Part shown: positions 1 to 9,105 of the stretch, piece by piece
Layout: each line of letters begins with the position of its first letter
Numbering within the stretch: position 1 is the first letter of the stretch
Source: Planctomycetota bacterium
GTDB taxonomy: Bacteria > Planctomycetota > UBA1135 > GCA-002748355
DNA length: 49,861 bases
Reading direction: 5' to 3'
NCBI GenBank assembly: GCA_027021385.1
Contig: JALUUL010000008.1
Location: 151,469 to 201,329 of the forward strand
Position numbers and translations under genes: made by a program
The notes under the pieces: model-generated
What the model was told of the DNA's origin: nothing
Databases searched by the model: none
What the model saw: only the letters and a program-made list of their open reading frames with translations

Positions 1-105
1 CGGGGCTGGAGCCGGAACGAACTGCGGCGCCTCGGCCTCAGGGAAGCCCTCCTGGCCCTCCTCTGGACCCTCGCCTCGGTCGGGGCGATCCACCTCATTC
101 CCTGA
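1..105 (+). CDS. C-terminal end of an unidentified membrane protein (partial)
   Basis: The frame is open from the first base of the window and ends at TGA 103-105, giving 34 residues. They contain a basic stretch (RRLGLRE) followed by a hydrophobic run (ALLALLWTLASVGAIHLIP), which reads as a last transmembrane helix. Codon use matches the neighbours. It faces the YfhO-like gene tail to tail with a 25-bp gap. Too little is present to name a family. Confidence 0.5.
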   Translation, partial: RGWSRNELRRLGLREALLALLWTLASVGAIHLIP

Positions 106-130
106 ACCGGTTCCCCCGGGAGGGGTTTCC

Positions 131-2641
131 CTATCCGGCGGGTCTTCCCCGTCCCCTTCCGAGGATCCAGGTTGCGGCAAGGACCAGGAACCCGAGCAGC
201 GCCCCCAGGAGCCCGACCCGGAAGCCCAGCGGACGGTAGGTCAAGCTCAGGCGGTGGGTGCCGGCTTCCAACCGCAGGCAGGACCAGAGATGAAAGGCCG
301 GCCGGAGCAGGACCGGTCTTCCGTCCAGAACGGCCTCCCAGTCCGGATCGGGCGGGAGGCGGAGAACGAGCCAGCAAGGCCGCCGCGCCCGAATCTCGAG
401 GAGCCGTCCTTCCCTCTCGCGTCGTAGGAACCGCAGGTCCCCCGGAGGGCCGGTCGCTCCGGATGGAGGCCCGGCCTCCTCCGGGTCCGGAGCCTCCTCG
501 AGTCCCAGGGCCTTTCGGGGGGGCCGCTGCAGCAAGGCCCAGGGGTCCTCGGACAGGTCGTAGGCCTCGTCGACGAGCCAGGCCTCGCCGACCGCACGGG
601 GGTTCAGCGCGAGGGCGAGGGGTTCTTTTCGGATCTCCCGGAAATGATCCGGCCACTTCGTGCCCGCCCTGGCGACGACGACGCGCCCCCCGAGGAGATC
701 GAAGAGATGGGAATCGAGGCGGAGGCTCGCGGCCCTCCACTCCTTCCGCGGCAACCCCGGCCCCTCCCGAGGAAGATACTGGAGGACATCCTGGAAACGG
801 GCGGGCTCGACCCCGTCGTAGGCGAGGACGGAAGGAAGTCCGAAGGCCAGGAGACTGTTCCCGGGAAAGACCCCGAAGTCGCAGGTGAACACGCGGTTTC
901 CTGGTCGGGCTCGGACCACCCGGGCCAGCTCCTCGAGGAAGGGAGTCGTCGGATAGGTCCGCTCCGGCCCAAGGGAGGGCTGGGCGTTCCAGGCTAGGAG
1001 GGGAAGCTGCAGCGCCCCCAGGAGCAACCAGAGGGGTGCGAGCCCCCTCCGGACGAGGAGGAGGCGGCCGGGAAGGAGGAGCACGGCGGCCAGGACCGCC
1101 CCCGCGGCCCAGGCGCCGGGGCCCAGGGCGGCGAAACCATCGCGGAGCTGCCCGGGAAAGAGGGCGAGGGCGGCGACGAAGCCCAGGAGCCCCAGGCCCG
1201 AGCCGCGCAGGCGCCGCAGGCGGACGGCGCGTTCGGCGGCCGCCAGGGAGGCTCCGGAGAGGGTGAGGGCGAGGGCGGCGCACAGGGGGACGAGGCAGGC
1301 GAGCCGACTCGGTTCCAGCAGGGGGAGGACGAAGCGCAGGCCCGCGTGGAAGATCGGGAATCCCCCGGAGACGAGGAGGACGAGAATCCCGAGGACCCTG
1401 AGCCGTCCTGCCGCCCGCCCGACCCCGGAAAGAAGGAGGAGGGCCGGAAGGATCCCGAAGGCTCCTTGCGCGACCTCGATCAGGGGAGGCCCCCCCCTCG
1501 CGCCCCCCCCTTCCCAGGGTCGGGCCTGCAGGCCGGGCAGCAGCCGCGCCAAGCCCAGGTCGATCCCCCCTCCCCACTGGGCCAGGCCGAGGGCCGCGCC
1601 GAGGAGGAGACCGATTCCGAGGGGCCTCAGGCACCGGGGTCTCCGCAGTCGCGTCACGAGGCCGAAGGCGGATCCGGCCAGAACCGCCGCGAGGAGGGTC
1701 GTCCCGAGGACGGTCGCCCCCGAGGCCCCCGGCGGAAGCAGGCCTTCCGCGCTGCGATAGGTTCCGACCTTTCCCTGGGTCAGATAGAAGAGGAACGGGA
1801 GCCAGGAGGGGAGGGCGAGGAGCAGGGAGGCGCCCACCCCCAGAAAGATCGGGAAGAGGAGGCGTCGCCGCTCCCCCCGCACGGTCCGCAGGAACACGAA
1901 GTAAAAGAGGACGAAGGCCGTCAGCGGGATCGAGGTCTGGGGGTAGCCGCCGTGGTGGGAGAGGGCGAGGAAGAGGCCGCCGAGAACCGCGAAGCCCCCG
2001 CCCCCCCCTCCGCGGCGGCGGGCGGCGAGACAGGCCTCGAAGGCCCACAGCGCCGGGGGGACGAGGGAGAAGACCATTTCCGGCGTCGAATGCCTCCAGA
2101 GCGAGGCGTAGGGCCCCGCCGCGCAGACCAGCGCCCCGAGGGCCGCGGTCCAGGGCCCGGAGGGAAGGAGCCGCAGCCAGAGGTAGGCCCCCGCGAGACA
2201 GAGCACGAAGCGCAGGATCGCCATCCAGCTGAGTCCCCGGGCGACCGCGAAGAGGGAGAAACCTTCGTCCCGCGGCTGGAAGAGGGGGAGGCCCAGCAGG
2301 AAGGGGGAGAGGAGGGGCACCTGGACGTTGCCGATACCCGGGGCTCCTCCGAAGGCTGCGTCGTTCCAGAGGGGAAGGCGCCCCTCCTCGTGGAGGATGC
2401 GGGTCACCCGGGCGATCTGAGGAAAGAAATAGAGGTCCAGGTCCCCGAGTTCCGGATTGTGGATCGGGGGGCCTCCCGGGAGTTGGAGGGACCAGGGCTC
2501 ATGCCGGGACAGGGCCTCGGTCGAATAGGATTGCCGGCCCTCGAACCAGACCGAGGGCCAGACGAACATCGAAACGACGGCCGCCCCGAGGAGGGCGAGC
2601 AGTCCTTCGAGGAGCCGGATTCTTCCTGGGCTTCGCTTCAA
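131..2641 (-). CDS. YfhO-family polytopic membrane protein
   Basis: An 836-residue protein of many hydrophobic helices. The N-terminal loop after helix 1 has the pattern seen in YfhO-like proteins (FFPQ...LPLWNDAAFGG...PLLSPFLL). The C-terminal soluble part ends with a beta-rich segment (PDWEAVLDG...AGTHRLSLTYRPLGF) and a final membrane helix, also typical of YfhO. Members are GT-C-like proteins linked to glycosylation of wall or surface polymers; the substrate cannot be read here. The start is TTG at 2641: minus-strand AGGAAG lies about six bases upstream and the start puts helix 1 at residues 10-30. It diverges from the glycosyltransferase at 2796, which fits a surface-polysaccharide locus. 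Confidence 0.75.
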   Translation of the reverse strand: MKRSPGRIRLLEGLLALLGAAVVSMFVWPSVWFEGRQSYSTEALSRHEPWSLQLPGGPPIHNPELGDLDLYFFPQIARVTRILHEEGRLPLWNDAAFGGAPGIGNVQVPLLSPFLLGLPLFQPRDEGFSLFAVARGLSWMAILRFVLCLAGAYLWLRLLPSGPWTAALGALVCAAGPYASLWRHSTPEMVFSLVPPALWAFEACLAARRRGGGGGGFAVLGGLFLALSHHGGYPQTSIPLTAFVLFYFVFLRTVRGERRRLLFPIFLGVGASLLLALPSWLPFLFYLTQGKVGTYRSAEGLLPPGASGATVLGTTLLAAVLAGSAFGLVTRLRRPRCLRPLGIGLLLGAALGLAQWGGGIDLGLARLLPGLQARPWEGGGARGGPPLIEVAQGAFGILPALLLLSGVGRAAGRLRVLGILVLLVSGGFPIFHAGLRFVLPLLEPSRLACLVPLCAALALTLSGASLAAAERAVRLRRLRGSGLGLLGFVAALALFPGQLRDGFAALGPGAWAAGAVLAAVLLLPGRLLLVRRGLAPLWLLLGALQLPLLAWNAQPSLGPERTYPTTPFLEELARVVRARPGNRVFTCDFGVFPGNSLLAFGLPSVLAYDGVEPARFQDVLQYLPREGPGLPRKEWRAASLRLDSHLFDLLGGRVVVARAGTKWPDHFREIRKEPLALALNPRAVGEAWLVDEAYDLSEDPWALLQRPPRKALGLEEAPDPEEAGPPSGATGPPGDLRFLRREREGRLLEIRARRPCWLVLRLPPDPDWEAVLDGRPVLLRPAFHLWSCLRLEAGTHRLSLTYRPLGFRVGLLGALLGFLVLAATWILGRGRGRPAG

Positions 2642-2795
2642 GAGGGGCTTCCTGGCAGGATCCTAGCCCCGGCGCCCCGTGATCTCGATTCATCGGAGGG
2701 GATCGCGGAGGCCCGAGTCCCCCTTTCCGCTCGGCATCCGGGTTGGAAAGTGTACCGGGGAAGCCCTTCTCGAACCTAGCGACCGGAACACCTAC

Positions 2796-3515
2796 ATGTT
2801 CGAAGGCAAGAGCGTCTGCACGATCATCCCCGCCTACAACGAGGAAGCCACGATCCGTGAGGTCGTCGAGGATTTCCTCCGGCATCCACTCGTAGACCAA
2901 GTTCTCGTCGTCGACAACAACTGCCGGGATCGGACCGCCGAGATCGCGGGGGATGCGGGAGCCCGTGTCGTCAGAGAGGAGGTCCCGGGCTACGGAAGAG
3001 CCCTCCTCACCGGTATGCGCGCCTCGGAATCCGAGATCCTCGTCCTGACCGAGGCCGACGGTTCCTTCAAGGCCCGGGACATCGACAAGCTCCTGGTCTA
3101 CCTGAAAGACGCCGCTCTCGTCGTAGGGACGCGGACCACGAGGCAGATGGTCCAGCAGGCCGCGAACATGGGGTTCTTCCTCCGCTGGGGAAACGTCTGC
3201 ATGGCGAAGTATCTCGAACTCTGCTGGTATCTCTCCAGCGAACCGCGCTTCACCGATGTCGGTTGCACGTACCGCGCCCTCTGGAAGGAGACCTTCGCAA
3301 AGATCGAGGATTCCCTCACCTGCGACGGACCCTCCTTCTCCCCCGAAATGATGTGCGAGGCCCTGCGGAAAGGGCTCCGCACCGTCGAGGTCCCAGTCAA
3401 CTACCACCCCCGCCTCGGAGGACATTCGAAACACTCCGAGAGCTTCTGGAAGGTCTGCCGCACGGCCTGGGGAATGTTCAAGATCATCACTCGCAAAAGA
3501 TTCCTGGGTCGATGA
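2796..3515 (+). CDS. Glycosyltransferase family 2 (DPM/DPG-synthase-like)
   Basis: A 239-residue soluble GT-A glycosyltransferase. The start of the domain is VCTIIPAYNEE (residues 7-17), the nucleotide-sugar site includes VVDNNCRDRT (38-47), and the metal-binding DXD-like segment is TEADGSF (85-91). FTDVGCTYRAL (152-162) and SPEMMCEAL (182-190) are the acceptor-side motifs of dolichol/polyprenyl-phosphate sugar synthases. No membrane helix follows the catalytic domain. ATG 2796 is chosen because the family motif begins a few residues later; an in-frame start at 2679 would add 39 residues unlike the family. It likely transfers a sugar to a lipid carrier or glycan. Donor and acceptor are unknown. 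Confidence 0.85.
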   Translation: MFEGKSVCTIIPAYNEEATIREVVEDFLRHPLVDQVLVVDNNCRDRTAEIAGDAGARVVREEVPGYGRALLTGMRASESEILVLTEADGSFKARDIDKLLVYLKDAALVVGTRTTRQMVQQAANMGFFLRWGNVCMAKYLELCWYLSSEPRFTDVGCTYRALWKETFAKIEDSLTCDGPSFSPEMMCEALRKGLRTVEVPVNYHPRLGGHSKHSESFWKVCRTAWGMFKIITRKRFLGR

Positions 3516-3714
3516 AGAAAGGGCAGAGGGCCTTCCCGTCTTTCGGAGCTTCCCATCCCAAGGGAGTTCGCCGGAGTTCCCGGGAGAGGGTTCCGCCCGC
3601 CCCTCGAAGCTCCTTCCGGGCTTATCCGCGGGGTTGTAGACTTCTTCGCTTCGTTCCGCCGTCGCGATTCCCGTTCCGGACGCAGCCCGCGCCGGGGAGT
3701 CCGTATCCACGTCC

Positions 3715-5214
3715 ATGACCAAACACATCGTCATCCTCGGGGGAGGCCTCGCGGGCCTCTCCTGCGCCTACGAAATGGCCAAGGCCGGCCTCCGCGTCAC
3801 GGTTCTCGAGCGGGAACCGGTCGTCGGAGGAATGGCCAACTCCTTCGAGGAAGGGGATCGTGGGGAAGCCGGGAGGAAGGGCGGAGACTACTGGTGCTAC
3901 GACTACGGCCCTCATCGCTTCCATACGAAGGAAAAGGAACTGATGCAGCACGTCGAGGAGATCCTCGGCGACAACAAGGTCTGGGCCAAACGTCTCTCCC
4001 GGATCTTCATGTTCGACAAGTTCTTCAACTACCCGCTCAGCGCGAAGAACGTCCTGACGAGCCTGCCCCCCTGGACCGTCGCCCATATCCTCTTCGACTA
4101 CGCCTGGACCCGCTTTCTCGATCTTACCGGGATCCGGAAATTCCGGGATCGCCATTTCCAGGAATGGGTCCGGAAGCGTTTCGGCAAGCGGCTCTCGGAC
4201 ATCTTCTTCGTCCAATACACGGAAAAGGCCTGGGGGCTTCCCGCAACCGAGATCTCGGCCGATTGGGCCAGCCAGAGGATCACCCTCCTCAACCTCTTCG
4301 ACACGATCAAGAAGACCCTTTTCCGCCCGAAGAACACCCCCAGGACGCTCGTCACCGATTTCGTCTATCCGAGGGTCGGAGGGATCGGGGAACTCGCCCG
4401 CGGCTACAAACGAAGGATCGAGGAGATGGGCGGAACCGTCCTTTGCGGGTCTCCTGCGATCAAGGTCCATTGCCGTGAGGGAGTCGTCGAAAGAATCGAG
4501 TATCGCCGGAAAGGTAAGCCCGCCTTCCTCACCGGGGATGGATACATCTCGACGATTCCGGTCACCTCCCTCGCCCGGTGCGTCGTCCCCACGGCTCCTC
4601 CGAAGGTCCGGGAAGCCCTGGCCGGTCTGGATTATGTCGCGATCGTCTTCGTCTACCTGAAGATCGACAAGCCGCAGGTCTCCCCGGACAACTGGGTCTA
4701 CCTCCCCGAGAAGCGCCTGACAGTCCACCGGATCTCGGAGTTCAAGAACTTCTCCCCCTACTGCGCCCCCGCCGACAAGACGCTGATCTGCGCGGAAATC
4801 ACATGCCGCGTCGGCGACCGGATCTGGAATGCCGGGGAGGAGGAACTCCGCCGGATCGCGGTCCGGGATCTCTCTCTCGCGGGCCTGATCCGGGAGGAGG
4901 AGGTCCTCGAGACTTTCTCGAAGAAGATCCCCTTCGCCTATCCGATCTACGACCTCTCCTACCGGGAACATCTCGAGACCGTGATGGACTTCGTACACGG
5001 TTTGCGGAACCTCAAATCCGGGGGGCGTCAGGGGTTGTTCCGCTACAACAACATGGACCAGTCCATCGAGATGGGGCGGCGCATGGCCGAAGCCCTTGTG
5101 CAAGGGAAGCAAGGTTTCGACCACGAACGGATCGCCGCCGAGGACGAACTCTTCGAGATCGACCGGGATCTCAAGGAGATCGCGGAATCCGAGCCGGGAG
5201 ACGAGAGTCGATGA
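3715..5214 (+). CDS. FAD-dependent oxidoreductase, UDP-galactopyranose-mutase/amine-oxidase-like
   Basis: A 499-residue flavoprotein. A dinucleotide-binding motif GGGLAG lies at residues 9-14, followed by the ERE acidic end of the second strand and VVGGMANSF. Segments such as YDYGPHRFHT, FNYPLSAKNVL, QYTEKAWGLP and YPRVGGIGELARGY resemble the Glf/protoporphyrinogen-oxidase-like proteins that sit in polysaccharide clusters. The role is probably sugar-nucleotide or lipid-linked glycan redox or isomerisation; the substrate is not readable. It is followed by a methyltransferase whose ATG overlaps its stop (ATGA), so the two are co-translated. The 199 bp before it show no gene and no clear promoter. 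Confidence 0.8.
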   Translation: MTKHIVILGGGLAGLSCAYEMAKAGLRVTVLEREPVVGGMANSFEEGDRGEAGRKGGDYWCYDYGPHRFHTKEKELMQHVEEILGDNKVWAKRLSRIFMFDKFFNYPLSAKNVLTSLPPWTVAHILFDYAWTRFLDLTGIRKFRDRHFQEWVRKRFGKRLSDIFFVQYTEKAWGLPATEISADWASQRITLLNLFDTIKKTLFRPKNTPRTLVTDFVYPRVGGIGELARGYKRRIEEMGGTVLCGSPAIKVHCREGVVERIEYRRKGKPAFLTGDGYISTIPVTSLARCVVPTAPPKVREALAGLDYVAIVFVYLKIDKPQVSPDNWVYLPEKRLTVHRISEFKNFSPYCAPADKTLICAEITCRVGDRIWNAGEEELRRIAVRDLSLAGLIREEEVLETFSKKIPFAYPIYDLSYREHLETVMDFVHGLRNLKSGGRQGLFRYNNMDQSIEMGRRMAEALVQGKQGFDHERIAAEDELFEIDRDLKEIAESEPGDESR

Positions 5215-6158
5215 ATCCCTCCGGGGAGGCGAGGGAGAAGACCTTTCGCAGGGAACGGGCCCTCGAAGATCCCTCGAACTTCCGTGGAATCGACACCTGC
5301 GCCCTCTGCGGTTCCGGGAAACGAAGGGAGAGGTTCGAGGAGGGAATTTTCTCCGTCGTCGAATGCACCTCCTGCGGTCTGGTCTACGTGACTCCGAGGC
5401 TCCGTTCCGAGGCCCTTCCCCTCGTCTACGGAGAAGGATACTGGTCCAGCGAGAGTCCGAAGGACCGCGGCTATGCGGACTACCGCAGCGAGGCGCCCCT
5501 CTACCTCGCGACTTTCGAACGGAGAATGACCCTCGTCCGCCGCCACAGGAAGAAACCGGGAAGGGCCCTGGACATCGGTTGCGCCGCGGGTTTCTTCCTC
5601 AGGGTCCTGCGGGACCACGGCTGGAAGGTATCAGGCGTAGAACTCTCGCCGGAGATCGGGGCGATGGCGGTGGAGGCATTGGGCGGGGAAGCGATCCACC
5701 TCGGAACCCTCGACGGGGCTCCGTTCGAGAAGGAGGCCTACGATCTCGTGAGCCTCTGGGACGTGATCGAACACGTCGAAGAGCCGGTCCCTTTCCTCGA
5801 GGAGGCGGCGAGCTTCCTCAAACCGGACGGGATCCTGATTCTCGAGACGCAGAACATCGATAGTCTCTTTGCTCGGGTCCTCGGCCCTAAATGGCAGCAT
5901 TTCAAACACCTCGAACATCTCTACCACTTCTCTCCGCGGACGATCCGGCGCCTTTTCCAAGAGGCCGGCCTCGAGGTCCTGGAATCGACCTCACGTTTCG
6001 GCGGGAAGTACATCAACATCGGATTCCTCCGCGAGAGGGCGACCCGGGTCCACCCGATCCTCTCCTTCCTCCTCCTGCCCCTGAAACCTTTCGACGGGTT
6101 CCGCTTCTACGCGAATCCCCGCGACGAGATGGTCCTCGTCGGCCGGCGAACCCCCTGA
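5211..6158 (+). CDS. SAM-dependent methyltransferase with N-terminal zinc-ribbon-like motif
   Basis: A 315-residue class I methyltransferase. An N-terminal metal-binding pattern has Cys30-x2-Cys33 (CALC) and Cys52-x2-Cys55 (CTSC), as in proteins that methylate sugars or O-antigen intermediates. The SAM-binding motif I is ALDIGCAAGFFL (119-130), followed by the acidic end of strand 2 (GVELSPE) and the motif SLWDVIEHVEEP. The later NIDSLFARVLGPKW...HLYHFSPRTI region is common in C-methyltransferase-like proteins of capsule loci. ATG 5211 overlaps the upstream TGA by four bases. The probable job is methylation of a surface-glycan precursor, by inference from context. Confidence 0.82.
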   Translation: MNPSGEAREKTFRRERALEDPSNFRGIDTCALCGSGKRRERFEEGIFSVVECTSCGLVYVTPRLRSEALPLVYGEGYWSSESPKDRGYADYRSEAPLYLATFERRMTLVRRHRKKPGRALDIGCAAGFFLRVLRDHGWKVSGVELSPEIGAMAVEALGGEAIHLGTLDGAPFEKEAYDLVSLWDVIEHVEEPVPFLEEAASFLKPDGILILETQNIDSLFARVLGPKWQHFKHLEHLYHFSPRTIRRLFQEAGLEVLESTSRFGGKYINIGFLRERATRVHPILSFLLLPLKPFDGFRFYANPRDEMVLVGRRTP

Positions 6159-6164
6159 ACCGAG

Positions 6165-6929
6165 ATGGACCCGTCCGCCTATAGACAGTTGGCCGAGAAG
6201 GAAGAGGACCATTTCTGGTTCCGGGGACGGCGCGCGATCTTCTTTCCCGTTCTCGACCGGCTCATCGGGGCGCGCAACGATCTCAGGGTCTGCGAGATCG
6301 GATGTGGAGCCGGAGGCCTCTTGAAGAGGTTGACCAAGTACGGTCCTGTCCTCGGAATCGAACTCGACCGGGACTTCGCCGCCCTCGCCCTGGACCGGAC
6401 GGAACTTCCGATTCTGAGTGGAGACGCCTGCCGCCTTCCCCTTCCGGACGAGTGCATGGACCTCGTCTGCCTCTTCGACACCCTCGAGCACATCCCCGAC
6501 GAGCACGGGGCCCTGTCCGAAATCCTGCGCGTGCTCGTACCCGGGGGCATCGCCTTCTTCAGCGTGCCCGCTTATCAGTTCCTCTGGTCGAACAACGACC
6601 GGGTCGCCCACCACCAACGGAGGTACACGAAGTCCGGACTCGCGGCGGCCTTCGATCGAGCGGGGCTCGAAACCCTGCGCCTCTCCTATTTCAACTCGTT
6701 CCTGTTCCCCCTGATCCTCCCCGCGGTCCTCCTGACGAAACTCAAGGAACGGATCATCGGTCTGCGGAACGAGGGGCACACGAACCTTTCGGTCCGGATC
6801 CCCCATGTCGTGAACGAAGTCTTGGCGCGGATCATGGGCAGCGAGGGAAGGATCCTCCCCAGGGTCTCGATGCCCATCGGTCACAGTCTGCTCGGGGCGG
6901 CGCGGAAACCACCCCGGGCGGAGGACTGA
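6165..6929 (+). CDS. Class I SAM-dependent methyltransferase
   Basis: A 254-residue methyltransferase. It begins with a conserved lead-in (AEKEEDHFWFRGRR, residues 10-23), then SAM motif I VCEIGCGAGGLL (42-53), GIELD (64-68), a GDACRLPLPD-type motif and LFDTLEHIPDE. The C-terminal part has RRYTKSGL and a hydrophobic stretch (FLFPLILPAVLLTKL) that could touch a membrane. It starts six bases after the previous gene's stop, so it belongs to the same transcript. The substrate is unknown; a lipid or glycan acceptor is likely from the neighbours. Opposite its 3' end an antisense frame continues from a possible gene remnant. Confidence 0.82.
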   Translation: MDPSAYRQLAEKEEDHFWFRGRRAIFFPVLDRLIGARNDLRVCEIGCGAGGLLKRLTKYGPVLGIELDRDFAALALDRTELPILSGDACRLPLPDECMDLVCLFDTLEHIPDEHGALSEILRVLVPGGIAFFSVPAYQFLWSNNDRVAHHQRRYTKSGLAAAFDRAGLETLRLSYFNSFLFPLILPAVLLTKLKERIIGLRNEGHTNLSVRIPHVVNEVLARIMGSEGRILPRVSMPIGHSLLGAARKPPRAED

Positions 6930-7185
6930 TCCCTTCCCTCGGCAGGACCGTGAACCCGGTCCGCGTCAGGACCTTGTCCTGGTTGTTGTAGGTCTCGAGG
7001 TTCTGGATCGTGTTCGGAAAGTACATGACCGCCTGCCGACCGCCCGTCGAGTTCCCCTCGATCAAGATCCCAGCGCCTCCGATGATCGCCCCGTTGAAAT
7101 ACTGGCTGCTTCTGTTCTCAAGCCTGCAGCAAGCCGCGGAGCAATTTTCGAGGGGAGAGCACGAACCCCGGGCCCGCCCCCCATG
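6832..7185 (-). pseudogene. Possible remnant of a pilin-like or PilX-like C-terminus
   Basis: The gap between the convergent genes at 6929 and 7186 is open on the minus strand directly after, and in frame with, the toroid gene's TGA. It reads protein-like residues: SSQYFNGAIIGGAGILIEGN, then MYFPNTIQNLETYNNQDKV. This resembles the glycine-rich C-terminal beta segments of PilX-like or pilin-associated proteins. There is no convincing start (only TTG 7065) or ribosome-binding site, and the 3' part runs antisense into the methyltransferase gene. I read it as a decayed fragment, not a working gene. Two small inverted repeats (6945-6962 and 6967-6981) in the same stretch could also serve as termination signals for the converging transcripts. 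Confidence 0.33.
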
Positions 7186-9105
7186 TCAACGGGAAAAGGC
7201 TTGGGCTCGGTGGAGAAGATGCAACGCCATCGCGGTACCGTAGCAACGCCCAAGTTCATGGGAGTCGACGAAGCAACCGTCGATCTCCGGAAGGGCCAGG
7301 ATCCGATGGACGAGGGATTTCCAGCCGGCCGAGGCATCGTCCGGAATCGCCTCCAGGGCCAGGGAAATCCCGTCGAGATCGTACCAGAAGAAGAAGCCTC
7401 CGGTCATCCAGGGCGGCGTGTGATCGTCGTACTTCCGGCTCCGTTCGAGGACCTCCCGATGACTCTCGGCGGTCTCCAGGGATTTCCTCAGGGAAGCTCG
7501 GTCGGATCTTCCCCAGACGTAGAGCGCGGCCTCGCAAAGGGGCATCCGGCCCGCGGCCCCCGGAATCCGCACGCGGGGCCGGCGCCCGGAACGGACCTGC
7601 CCGTAGGTGAACCCTCCCTCCTCCGTGCGGCATCGCTTCAAGGATTCGAGCGCCCCGGCGAGGAGGCTCTCCGGGACTTCGAAACCCTGCTGCTCCGCTC
7701 GTTTCAGGACCAGGAGCACGAGGGCCGTCGTGAAGGGGTTCGGGTATTCATGCCGGAAGGACCCGTCGCCGGTCTGGCGCGAGCCGAGATCCCGGATGCA
7801 ATTACGGATCTCGGTTTCGAGACGCTTCTTGGGAAAGGACTCCGAACTCCAGGAGATCCTCGAACACTGGAGGGCGAGCCGCAGGGGATAGACCCGGGCC
7901 CAGATCCATTCGTCCCGATCGTCGTCGTTGCGATTCTTCGGATCGAAGACGAAGCGCAGTCCCCGGGACAGGGCCGAGGACAGGACCGCCGGATCGAAGG
8001 GGGAAGGCGGAGAGACCCTCCCCTTCTTTTTCTCCCGGCTCTTCCCGGCCTTCACGGGCCCGGCCGGGGGGGAGCTCGCTTTCCGATCCTCCCAGGCGTC
8101 TGCGAGAGCCTGGAGACAGATCGCGCTCACGGCGACCTGCACGTTGGGAACCGAATCGAGTCCCCCGAAATCGTAGTTGCTGTCCCTCCAGCCGCCGTCC
8201 TCGTCCTGCATCGAGAGCAGGAAACGGATACCCGAATCGCGCAGCGCCGGAAGCTCGGTCCCCCGGATCGGGAGAGCCGTCGTCCGGACCGCCGCGTTCC
8301 CTCTCCGGTCCCGGTGGGACCAGGTCCAGAATCCACGGGCGATCGGGCCGAAACGCTCGAGTTCCGCCGCGGCGCGGATTCCCGACGGGTCCCCGGGAAG
8401 GTCCCCGGCGAGACGCTTCCAGATCCGGTCCGCCCGTTCGTGCCGCCCCAGGCTCCAGTTCGCGGCTCCGGCGAGAAAGCGCGCCTCGGGCTCCTCGGGC
8501 TTCTTCCTCTCGAAGAAACGGAGAGCCTCGAGAGGTTTCCCGGCCTCGAGGAGGTTCCGCATCCCCTCGGCCCCGGGACGGGGGCGCTTTCGGGGCCGAG
8601 GCCCCGCGAAACCCGACAGCCTCTCCCTTAGCCAGGACGGACAATAGGTCGTCAGGGCATGGAGACGAAGCCGCTCCCGACCCACCGGGTCGAGGACGAG
8701 GAAACCCGGCTCGATGAAGCGGAACGGGCGGAGCCCGTAGGTCCTCGCCTCCTTCCGGCCGGGGACTCCGCGGAAGAGGACGAAGGAGCGAAGAAGGGGC
8801 TCGAGGGAGGGTTCCGAGAAGAAACCCGCCCGCATGTAGAGGTCCAGGATCCGGGTCCGGTCCATCGGAGAGCCGGGGACGGTCGGCACGTACCAGAGGA
8901 CATGCCGGCCGGTCTTCCGCGCCTCGACGAGCGCCTCGGCGAGGCGGTGTTTCCATGGCAGGTGCCCACCGGCCCGCGCGACCCTTTCCGAGGGTTCGAC
9001 ATGCCGGACCCCTTGCGCGCCGCAAAGGGACGGAAGCAAGGCCAGGGCGAGGAGGCTAGCCCCGCAACCGCCGCGGACCGGCGGCTTTGGCCTAAGCCTC
9101 CTCAC
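7186..9105 (-). CDS. Secreted prenyltransferase/squalene-cyclase-repeat (alpha/alpha toroid) protein with thioredoxin-like N-terminus
   Basis: A 639-residue protein starting at GTG 9105, which overlaps the fdhA stop as GTGA. A Sec signal peptide covers residues about 1-31 (hydrophobic ASLLALALLPSLCGA). Residues about 60-155 look thioredoxin-like (GRHVLWYVPTVPGSP) but lack CxxC. A short helical-repeat region follows (185-245). The C-terminal half carries QW-type repeats of the toroid fold: QDEDGGW (300-306), QTGDGSF (444-450) and EEGGFTYG (495-502). The DxDD catalytic motif of squalene-hopene cyclases is not seen, so terpene cyclisation is unlikely; a periplasmic binding or scaffolding role is more plausible. 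Overlap with fdhA implies co-translation with formate dehydrogenase. Confidence 0.75.
   Translation of the reverse strand: MRRLRPKPPVRGGCGASLLALALLPSLCGAQGVRHVEPSERVARAGGHLPWKHRLAEALVEARKTGRHVLWYVPTVPGSPMDRTRILDLYMRAGFFSEPSLEPLLRSFVLFRGVPGRKEARTYGLRPFRFIEPGFLVLDPVGRERLRLHALTTYCPSWLRERLSGFAGPRPRKRPRPGAEGMRNLLEAGKPLEALRFFERKKPEEPEARFLAGAANWSLGRHERADRIWKRLAGDLPGDPSGIRAAAELERFGPIARGFWTWSHRDRRGNAAVRTTALPIRGTELPALRDSGIRFLLSMQDEDGGWRDSNYDFGGLDSVPNVQVAVSAICLQALADAWEDRKASSPPAGPVKAGKSREKKKGRVSPPSPFDPAVLSSALSRGLRFVFDPKNRNDDDRDEWIWARVYPLRLALQCSRISWSSESFPKKRLETEIRNCIRDLGSRQTGDGSFRHEYPNPFTTALVLLVLKRAEQQGFEVPESLLAGALESLKRCRTEEGGFTYGQVRSGRRPRVRIPGAAGRMPLCEAALYVWGRSDRASLRKSLETAESHREVLERSRKYDDHTPPWMTGGFFFWYDLDGISLALEAIPDDASAGWKSLVHRILALPEIDGCFVDSHELGRCYGTAMALHLLHRAQAFSR

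Noticed and set aside
1346-2779. Long plus-strand open frame opposite the YfhO-like gene
   Set aside because: Composition is Gly/Glu/Arg/Pro-rich without domains and mirrors the codon bias of the true minus-strand gene.
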